The translations under genes and the position numbers were made by a program. The notes under the pieces are model-generated. The model was not told where the DNA came from, did not search any database, and saw nothing but the letters and a program-made list of their open reading frames with translations. A stretch of 64,000 nt of DNA from Omphiscola glabra (lineage: Eukaryota; Mollusca; Gastropoda; Lymnaeidae), in assembly GCA_964017045.1 (NCBI GenBank), contig OZ024809.1:9199012-9263011 (forward strand), written 5' to 3'. Positions 57,501 through 64,000 of this stretch are shown here, piece by piece. Every line of letters starts with the position of its first letter. The stretch's first letter is position 1.

Positions 57501-60500
57501 TTTAAAAAAAACTTTTAAAGTTTCCATTTTCACACAAATCTATGAACACCTGACATTACCTTGTAGCCATCTTGAATCTTTGTCACCTGGGCATGGAAGC
57601 GGACCTTGTTAATCAGAGTGTTTAGTGACCAGGTGATTTTGGAGGAGGCGACTAATGGAATCCTGAGAGGAGGTGGGGTGGACAGACAAAGTAGTTGACA
57701 TCAGTGAAAATAGAATCGCATGTTTTTTATTAAGCCAGTCAAACGTTCACTGATAGTTTGGAGTCTATTTGATTCAGTCAAAAGTGTTTGAAACAATATG
57801 ACAGCAAAACTAAGAATAAACTATTAAATGACATGTCTGAGTTTATTGTTGTTTTTTTTAGAAATGTCTCGTTAGCAAGACTCTTGGCTCTAACCTCTTT
57901 TGGTTGATAAATGTCCTTGACCTCTGCTGATCCTTGAGGTAGACTGCACATGCTAATGCTGTCAGCTCTTGACTTTGTCTTATATTTAGCTGTTTACCTG
58001 TCAATAAAGGTAAATATATAAACTTCTGTGACTGGGTGGACATGGTCATACGTGAGCTGAGATTATTAACTAAACTGACAATCTTACTCTTGTATTTTGC
58101 TGTTTAAATATAATAGCAAAACAACAATGGGCAGCCATTCCAATATAGCAAAACAACAATGGGCAGTCATTCCAATATAGCAAAACAACAATGGGCTGCC
58201 ATTCCAATATAGCAAAACAACAATGGGGCAGTCATTCCAATATAGCAAAACAACAATGGGGCAGTCATTCCAATATAGCAAAACAACAATGGGCAGCAAT
58301 TCTAATATAGCAAAACAACAATGGGCAGCCATCCCAATATAGCAAAACAACAATGGGCTGCCATTCCAATATAGCAAAACAACAATGGGCAGCCATCCCA
58401 AAATAGCAAAACAACAATGGGCAGCCATTCTAATATAGCAAAACAACAATGGGCAGCCATCCCAAAATAGCAAAACAACAATGGGCAGCCATCCCAAAAT
58501 AGCAAAACAACAATGGGCTGCCATTCCAATATAGCAAAACAACAATGGGCAGCCATCCCAAAATAGCAAAACAACAATGGGCAGCCATTCTAATACTGCG
58601 AACCTTTGAAACCATCAGGGAAAACCTCTGGCAGGAAATTGGTGCTGATGTCTCCCCTCACAAACCTTTCTTCAGTGAGAATATCCCTCAGTAATGGTAT
58701 GTTGTGTGTTACACCTGAAACAAGTCAACAATCAATGTGTGTAGTGTGTCACACAGTCAACCATCCTTAATGTCAGGGTGTGTAGTGTGTTACAGTCAAC
58801 CATCCTTAATGTCAGGGTGTGTAGTGTGTTACGGTCAACCATCCTTAATGTCAGGGTGTGTAGTGTGTTACAGTCAACCATCCTTAATGTCAGGGTGTGT
58901 AGAGTGTTACAGTCAACCATCCTTAATGTCAAGGGTGTGTAGTGTGTTACAGTGAACCATCCTTAATGTCAGGGTGTGTAGTGTGTTACAGTGAACCATC
59001 CTTAATGTCAGGGTGTGTAGTGTGTTACAGTCAACCATCCTTAATGTCAGGGTGTGTAGTGTGTTACAGTCAACCATCCTTAATGTCAGGGTGTGTTGTG
59101 TGTTACAGTAAAAAAAATCCATGTCAGGGTGTGTAGCATGTTACAGTCAACAATCCTTAATGTCAGGGTGTGTAGCATGTTACAGTCAACCATCCTTAAT
59201 GTCAGGGTGTGTAGCATGTTACAGTCAACCATCCTTAATGTCAGGGTGTGTAGCATGTTACAGTCAACCATCCATAATGTCAGGGTGTGTAGCATGTTAC
59301 AGTCAACCATCCATAATGTCAGGGTGTGTAGCATGTTACAGTCAACCATCCATAATGTCAGGGTGTGTAGCATGTTACAGTCAACCATCCATAATGTCAG
59401 GGTGTGTAGCATGTTACAGTCAACCATCCATAATGTCAGGGTGTGTAGCATGTTACAGTCAACCATCCATAATGTCAGGGTGTGTAGCATGTTACAGTCA
59501 ACCATCCATAATGTCAGGGTGTGTTGTCACATATATACTCTGCTGCTTCCCAAATTCTTCTATAAAGAAAAATGTCTAACGTTCAATGGAAAAGTTCATG
59601 TTTAGCACTTTTTCCTCAAAGGAAATATAAAGTTTTCACCAATGATTGATCGTTGTTAGATATTAAAACTTCATTGACAAGTAAATTTCTGTCAACCTCA
59701 GTGACATATGTACCTACATTTGACGACATAAGAATCTCAGTGACATATTTACCTACCTTTGATGACATAAGAATCTCAGTGACATATGCACCTACATTTA
59801 ATGACATAAAAAATCTCAGTGACGTTTGCACCTACATTTGATTACATAAGAATCTCAGTGACGTGTTCACCTACCTTTGATGACATAAGAATCGAGGGCA
59901 GTTATCATGGTATCCATGGCGGACTGCCTGTCCCGTCCGTAGGTTACAAGTTTACAGATCATAGGATCGTAGTAAATGCTGATTTCACTCCCCTCCATGA
60001 TGCCACTGTCACAACGAGTCTGTCAAAATACAATACCATCGCGTCACGACAAAAACAGCATTGATTCTGCATCTGTCAAACCTCACAAAACTTTAAGCTG
60101 TTTTTGTAAATGTGTAGTTAGTTTCAGAGCTGGAGTATGTGTACCCTGATGCAGACTTGTTTACTCTTATGATTTTGGCATACAATGCACGATTTTGAGA
60201 TGTATACATTATATATACTGTATGTTTATTTTTTACTATTAAGATAAATGTATTGAACGATTTTGGTGATAATGTTGTACGATTTTAAGAGTTTGAGGGT
60301 ATACAGGTCTGCTGATGTAAAAACAAAACAGCTTTGAGTTTCTAAATAGTTACAGTAACTTGTAGAGCAATGTGATGAAGCTGTGTAAGAAACTAAGAAA
60401 ATCAAAGTTGACTCTCTTCTATAATTGTAGGCTTGTGATCAAGATCATGGCTACTTACATTGTTCAGATGGGTTGGCTCAACGTAACGAGACAGCCTTCC

Positions 60501-63150
60501 TATAGATGGCATTCCAAAACTTTTATAGGGATCCTAGATGCCCAGAACATTATTGGGAATATAAGAATAATGAGTTACTGTGGAGCGTGGGAATATAAGA
60601 ATAATGAGTTACTGTGGAGCGTGGGAATATAAGAATAATGAGTTACTGTGGAGCGAATGTCAAAGTGACAATACATTTTTTTAAATTACACTAAGAGACT
60701 TCAGGGACTTTATAACTATGAGCATAACAGAAGTCAAGCTGACCTCAAAAGACTATAAAACTATGAGCATAACAGAAGTCAAGCTGACCTCAAGAAACTA
60801 TACAACTATGAGCACAACAGAAGTCAAGCTGACCTCAAGGGACTGTACAACTGAGCATAACAGAAGTCAAGCTGACCTCAAGGGACTATACAACTATGAG
60901 CACTACAGAACTCAAGCTGACCTCAAGGGACTGTACAACTATGAGCATAACAGATGTCAAGCTGACCTCAAGATACTATACAACTATGAGCACAACAGAA
61001 GTCAAGCTGACCTCAAAGAGACTATACAACTATGAGCACAACAGATGTCAAGCTGACCTCAAGAGACTATACAACTATGAGCACAACAGATGTCAAGCTG
61101 ACCTCAAGAGACTATACAACTATGAGCACAACAGAAGTCAAGCTGATCTTCATCTGAGGTGACATTACCTCTGCATAGACACGGCATTCAATGGCCCAAC
61201 CGTCCACAGGAATGTCTGATTGTTTGTGTAAAAGTGGGTGGCCGTGAGCCACTCTCAGCATCTGGTGGACAATGTCCACTCCCGTGATCATCTCAGTGAT
61301 AGGGTGCTCCACCTGCAGCCTGGTGTTCATCTCAAGAAAGTAGAAGTTTTTATTCTTGTCCACTAGGAACTCTACAGTGCCTGGAAAGAATCCACAGAAA
61401 AAATGTTGTTACATTTAAGCCATAAATTAAGTTCTGCTGTGGGATAACAAATCTAGTTTGTGCAAAACTGTAATCAGATTGCTGATAGTTTTAATAGTTA
61501 ATGCCCCTACCTGCCGAGTCATAGCCCACCGCGTGAGCGAGTCTGCAAGCCTGTTCACCCATTGCCTGACGAGTCACAGAGTCCAAAAACACACTAGAAA
61601 CACAAGAGTGGTCAGAAGTTGAACTTTTGAAACATATAACATCCACCCAGCTTAAATATATGTCAGACCAATAACAACCAGACGTGCTCATAAACAAATA
61701 TATTTTGCATTGGTTTTTATTTTTTAAATGAAATGTTAACTCTTTCGCTGGGGCACAACGCACAGTGCATTCATCCGCCGTTCTCAAAAGCACAAGACCA
61801 ACGCGCTCTGCGTTGTTTCAGTATCATGTTTGTTTCTTTGCTATTTATTCCAGTAAACTTTTTTAGAACTATTTTTGAACAAGTCTTTTACATAGAAGAG
61901 CGAAACTAAGGTTTATTTGTTGTCATTTGAAGCATTATTTTAATGATTATCTTCACTATTTTTTCTACTGTTGCTATGGCAACCCTAAGCCTTAGTAGGT
62001 GAGTAGTTTCCTAGATGATCAACAGCTCAAAAAGCTTTGGAATTGTTTTATACTATTTCTTAGATAGTGAAGAAGACTTATATTTAGATACATTTCATGA
62101 TTCCGATAGTAGTAGTTTTAGAGGATTTGAGTTATAGAATTGGAGATATGCGTACGTCATAGGTTTTGGGAAAAAATGGTTCGGCATATTATGTTTTCAC
62201 ATGTTATGGTTCTTTTCTGTTACTTATTTTATTTAAATTGAAGAAATAAGTTTACAAACATAAGGCCCATTCAGTTATCTTTCATTTGATACCAAGTTTA
62301 GTCTTATAAGCCAAAAAATAATATTTTAAATATTTTTTCATAATCTCAATTCTCACTCTTTTTGCTCTTTGAAAAAAATGTACATTTTTTCGATAAAAAA
62401 TACTGCAGCAAAAGAGTTAACAATCCCATTTTTTAAATTTATTCTGAAAAATTTTCCCCAAATAATTATCCATCGGATGATATATAAAGTGAATTCATGA
62501 TAAAATCTTTAAGTCTATTCCTTGATGACAAAATTGTATTTTTTGATTGGGTCAAAGTAATTACAAATCACATAGTAATGTGACATTGCTCTCAACCAAT
62601 CACATAGCTATGTGACATTGCTCTCAACCAATCACATAGCTATGTGACATTGCTTTCCACCAATCACATAGCAATGTGACATTGCTCTCAACCAATCACA
62701 TAGCTATGTGACATTGCTCTCAACCAATCACATAGCTATGTGACATTGCTCTCAACCAATCACATAGCAATGTAACATTGCTTTCAACCAATCACATAGC
62801 AATGTCACATTGCATTCAACCAATCACATAGCTATGTGACATTGCTCTCAACCAATCACATAGCAACGTGACATTGTTCTCAACCAATCACATAGCAATG
62901 TGACATTGCTTTCAACCAATCACATAGCAATGTGACATTGCTCTCAACCAATCACACATTGCTCTCAACCAATGACATAGCAATGTGACATCCAGTTGAA
63001 CTTTGCCTTTCCCAAGACAAGGGCAGTCAATGCTAAAGCCAAGGTCTACACGTACCTTGGTGCTTCCTCAATAACTTTCTGGTTTCTTCGTTGAATGGAA
63101 CATTCCCTCTCATTGAGCCACAGACTGTTACCATGTTTGTCACACAAGAC
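51523..63150 (-). CDS. PCCA: Propionyl-CoA carboxylase alpha subunit, 3' thirteen exons (partial)
   Basis: Exons in transcript order: 63150-63056, 61593-61511, 61380-61169, 60533-60459, 60019-59875, 58714-58604, 57997-57895, 57662-57560, 57401-57303, 53417-53364, 52617-52477, 52143-52066, 51591-51523. They join in frame to 455 residues and TAA. Order: ATP-grasp ([34 protein letters not shown] with the biotin carboxylase signature), the carboxylase C-terminal domain ([43 protein letters not shown]), a linker/BT domain, then the biotinyl domain with EAMKM; its Lys (codon 52104-52102) is the biotin site. The ending [12 protein letters not shown] is typical. PCC is a mitochondrial enzyme that carboxylates propionyl-CoA to methylmalonyl-CoA with the beta subunit. 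[15 protein letters not shown] and [10 protein letters not shown] favour PCCA over methylcrotonyl-CoA or pyruvate carboxylase. The 5' exons lie beyond 64000. Confidence 0.97.
51600..51870. repeat. 24-25-bp minisatellite in last PCCA intron
   Basis: About eleven copies of AATGTGAGTTGAAAATGACG / GTAC, beginning 9 bp from the last exon's acceptor. Confidence 0.93.
52066..52143 (-). CDS. PCCA: PCCA biotin-attachment exon (EAMKM)
   Basis: 26 codons [20 protein letters not shown] then SAKVGK, between GATTTAG and GTCAGT. Lys of AMKM is the biotinylated residue. Confidence 0.97.
52477..52617 (-). CDS. PCCA: PCCA exon, start of biotinyl domain
   Basis: 47 codons; includes [20 protein letters not shown] and [17 protein letters not shown], the first hammerhead-fold strand block of the biotinyl domain, with the conserved P-M-P-G turn. 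Confidence 0.95.
52759..53260. mobile_element. CAGACCTGTTTAC-family element, 502 bp, in PCCA intron
   Basis: Starts CAGACCTGGTTACC and ends GAGTAACTAGGTCTA. Compared with the copy at 43710 it is inverted (the TTACTCTTATGATTTT end is on the right). Flanks TAAATA and TATATA match at 5 of 6 positions. Longer than the 155-160-bp copies; the interior has C-runs near 52926 and 52994. Confidence 0.65.
53364..53417 (-). CDS. PCCA: PCCA small exon
   Basis: 18 codons [18 protein letters not shown] between TTATTTGGCAG and GTTAGT. Too short to stand out alone; supported by phase 0 on both sides and by its place before the YPVKVLD exon. Confidence 0.88.
53765..56685. repeat. 2.9-kb satellite in PCCA intron, 40/41/42-bp units
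   Basis: About 70 copies of GGCAATGACTGTGTTAGCTC / TAGTGGTGATGGTCCATG with a TGCT or GCT link. Units of 42, 41 and 40 bp are mixed. A sub-block with ACTGTTATCTC, GATAGTCC and GATGGTTC variants recurs at about 54150, 54935, 55700 and 55990, so there is higher-order duplication. It fills most of the 3.9-kb intron. Confidence 0.97.
56686..57302. other. Unique part of PCCA intron
   Basis: No recognised feature. Confidence 0.4.
57303..57401 (-). CDS. PCCA: PCCA exon with duplicated acceptor
   Basis: 33 codons starting [16 protein letters not shown] and ending GEQRLLQ. The acceptor CACCAACCAG and the first 18 bases are duplicated 63 bp upstream (see the repeat at 57384-57509). Confidence 0.93.
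57384..57509. repeat. 63-bp tandem duplication spanning a PCCA splice acceptor
   Basis: ATCTCCAGCTATGACAACCT, GGTTGGTGGACA and AGAGATAAT occur at 57384 and again at 57447. Each copy holds the acceptor plus the exon start. The offset is 63 bp, a multiple of three, and the intervening frame has no stop ([21 protein letters not shown]), so use of the outer acceptor would add 21 residues. Confidence 0.95.
57560..57662 (-). CDS. PCCA: PCCA exon (linker/BT region)
   Basis: Begins with the G that completes an AGG codon, then [20 protein letters not shown] and [10 protein letters not shown], donor GTAATG. Confidence 0.92.
57895..57997 (-). CDS. PCCA: PCCA exon (linker region)
   Basis: [33 protein letters not shown]; acceptor TATTGACAG, donor GTTAGA. 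The upstream exon's G plus GT gives Gly; the last AG joins G of the next exon. Confidence 0.88.
58118..58600. repeat. 32-bp satellite reaching a PCCA splice donor
   Basis: About 15 copies of AATATAGCAAAACAACAATG / GGCAGCCATTCC. The last unit ends within about 10 bp of the donor of exon 58604-58714. Confidence 0.97.
58604..58714 (-). CDS. PCCA: PCCA exon ([12 protein letters not shown] ... FPDGFKG)
   Basis: Acceptor CTTGTTTCAG, donor GTTCGC. Encodes [20 protein letters not shown] and [16 protein letters not shown]. Phase 1 in and phase 1 out. Confidence 0.95.
58736..59528. repeat. 39-bp satellite in PCCA intron
   Basis: About 20 copies of GTGTGTAGCATGTTACAGTC / AACCATCCATAATGTCAGG; left copies have GTAGTGTG and CTTAATG, right copies GCATG and CATAATG. 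It begins about 20 bp from the acceptor of exon 58604-58714. Confidence 0.97.
59690..59892. repeat. 39-bp repeat built from a PCCA exon end and its splice donor
   Basis: Five units, period 39 bp. The unit nearest the exon contains the true donor; a 24-base word (59751-59774) repeats exactly the last 18 exon bases and first six donor bases (59869-59892). Other units carry mutated donors. Confidence 0.93.
59875..60019 (-). CDS. PCCA: PCCA exon ([15 protein letters not shown])
   Basis: 48 codons plus one base; [48 protein letters not shown]. Acceptor TTTTGACAG, donor GTAGGT. Confidence 0.96.
60152..60311. mobile_element. CAGACCTGTTTAC-family MITE, 160 bp, in PCCA intron
   Basis: Begins CAGACTTGTTTACTCTTATG and ends GGGTATACAGGTCTG; flanked by CTGATG on both sides (60146-60151, 60312-60317), an exact 6-bp target duplication. 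Closely matches the copy at 43710. Confidence 0.9.
60459..60533 (-). CDS. PCCA: PCCA exon ([14 protein letters not shown])
   Basis: 25 codons [25 protein letters not shown]; acceptor GGCATCTAG, donor GTAAGT. Phase 0 at both ends. Confidence 0.96.
60547..60655. repeat. 34-bp repeat (GGGAATATAAGAATAATGAG)
   Basis: Three copies ending TTACTGTGGAGCGT, about 15-20 bp outside the acceptor of exon 60459-60533. Confidence 0.93.
60700..61150. repeat. 45-bp satellite in PCCA intron
   Basis: About ten copies of AACTATGAGCACAACAGAAG / TCAAGCTGACCTCAAGAGACT, ending about 20 bp from the donor of exon 61169-61380. Confidence 0.96.
61169..61380 (-). CDS. PCCA: PCCA exon with biotin-carboxylase signature
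   Basis: 70 codons plus two bases: [65 protein letters not shown] and NTRLQVEH contain metal/ATP-binding and catalytic residues of the ATP-grasp fold. Confidence 0.98.
61511..61593 (-). CDS. PCCA: PCCA exon ([15 protein letters not shown])
   Basis: Acceptor TGTTTCTAG, donor GTAGGG. T completes a Ser codon from the previous exon; the last G completes Gly with the next. Confidence 0.95.
61740..62416. mobile_element. TTAA-flanked (piggyBac-like) element, 677 bp, in PCCA intron
   Basis: TTAA (61736-61739) then CTCTTTCGCTG on the left; CAGCAAAAGAG then TTAA (62417-62420) on the right. No transposase was recognised, so it is non-autonomous. Confidence 0.72.
62575..62995. repeat. 32-bp satellite with CCAAT and a 14-bp palindrome
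   Basis: About 13 copies of CAACCAATCACATAGCTATG / TGACATTGCTCT. CACATAGCTATGTG is a perfect palindrome; many units have the CAATG variant that breaks it. Confidence 0.96.
63056..63150 (-). CDS. PCCA: PCCA exon, first one in the window
   Basis: 31 codons plus two bases: [31 protein letters not shown]. Acceptor TTGCAG, donor GTACGT. Upstream exons are beyond 64000. Confidence 0.96.
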
Positions 63151-63189
63151 CTGCAACACAAGGTGACAAACATACAATAAATATATTCA

Positions 63190-64000
63190 ATATTATGACG
63201 ACTTTACCTATATCTCAATGTAATAATGACTTTACCTTATGTCAATACTATGATGACGAAACCTGTTTTTTTTTTTAAATAAAAGGACTTTCCTGTATCT
63301 CAATACTGTGACGACATTACCTGTATTTCAATAAAAGGAGATTTACCTGTATCTCAATACTGTGACGACATTACCTGTATTTCAATAAAAGGAGATTTAC
63401 CTGTATCTCAATACTGTGACGACATTACCTGTATTTCAATAAAAGGACTTTACCTACATCTCAATACTATGACGACATTACCTGTATTTCAATAAAAGGA
63501 GATTTACCTGTATCTCAATACTGTGACTTACCTGTATTTCAATAAAAGGAGATTTACCTGTATCTCAATACTGTGACGACAATACCTGTATTTCAATAAA
63601 GGAGATTTACCTGCATCTCAATACTGTGACGACATTACCTGTATTTCAATAAAAGGAGATTTACCTGTATCTCAATACTGTGATGACATTACCTGTATTT
63701 CAATAAAAGGAATTTACCTGTATCTCAAAACTGTGACAACATTACCTGTATTTCAATAAAAGGAATTTACCTGTATCTCAATACTGTGACAACATTACCT
63801 GTATGTCAATAAAAGGACTTTACCTGTATCTCAATACTATGACGACATTACCTGTATTTCAATAAAAGAGATTTACCTGTATATTAACATTGTAATGCTT
63901 ACCCGCTTTTCATTTTTATTATGACCTTACCTGTATTTCAATATAGTAATGACTTAAACTGTATCTCAATAAAAATCAATTTACCTGTATTTCAATATGA
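63190..64000. repeat. 54-bp satellite in PCCA intron, runs off the window
   Basis: About 14 copies of CTGTGACGACATTACCTGTA, TTTCAATAAAAGGAGATTTA, CCTGTATCTCAATA with indels. It starts about 40 bp from the acceptor of exon 63056-63150. Confidence 0.96.

Noticed and set aside
60718..61162. Frames encoding repeated [13 protein letters not shown]
   Set aside because: 45-bp satellite in a PCCA intron.
61112..61168. Downstream extension of the [14 protein letters not shown] exon ([10 protein letters not shown])
   Set aside because: Lies past the GTAATG donor in intron and satellite; the next exon (DPYKSFG) joins in phase at 61169.

Overview
The window looks like nuclear DNA of a mollusc, most likely a gastropod. 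The evidence is a pedal-peptide/orcokinin-like neuropeptide precursor, animal-type split genes with GT-AG introns, Penelope-like, RTE-like and jockey/CR1-like retroelements, and many miniature inverted-repeat transposons (MITEs). The background is AT-rich and packed with minisatellites. The species call is inference; no search was run.

Four gene models can be built. (1) 22498-24522 (+): a two-exon neuropeptide prohormone with a signal peptide in exon 1 and 22 dibasic-flanked copies of PFDEIGSGLIG-type peptides in exon 2. (2) 33479-45310 (+): a complete seven-exon tetraspanin of 260 residues, with all introns in phase 0 and an 8.1-kb first intron full of transposon debris. (3) 51523-63150 (-): the 3' thirteen exons of the mitochondrial propionyl-CoA carboxylase alpha subunit (PCCA), from the mid ATP-grasp region to the biotinyl domain and stop; the 5' exons lie beyond position 64000. 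(4) 1826-2974 (-): an unrecognised 382-residue reading frame with a 10-residue RKQSTWGEGQ repeat. A possible first exon of an unknown membrane protein lies at 28480-28665 (-). The tetraspanin and PCCA genes are convergent.

Layout: 1-1.25 kb minisatellites; 1.6-3 kb hAT-like MITE and the repeat protein; 3.4-6.7 kb a 44-bp satellite into which a MITE and a broken LINE have inserted; 7-19.7 kb almost only tandem repeats, including a TTAGGG-like block and a 1.4-kb 34-bp array with a 15-unit higher-order duplication; 19.7-22.5 kb AT-rich with little content; 22.5-24.5 kb neuropeptide gene; 25.3-28 kb more arrays; 28.5-31.9 kb membrane-protein exon, long-TIR element, LINE and MITE; 33.5-45.3 kb tetraspanin; 45.3-51.5 kb intergenic/3'UTR; 51.5-64 kb PCCA, where most of the longer introns hold a minisatellite, several of them abutting splice sites.

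The genes do not form a pathway. The best observations are the neuropeptide precursor, a 63-bp tandem duplication in PCCA that creates a second in-frame splice acceptor, a PCCA minisatellite whose unit carries an exon end plus splice donor, a MITE family with 6-bp target duplications seen in four copies, and hammerhead-like cores near Penelope debris.
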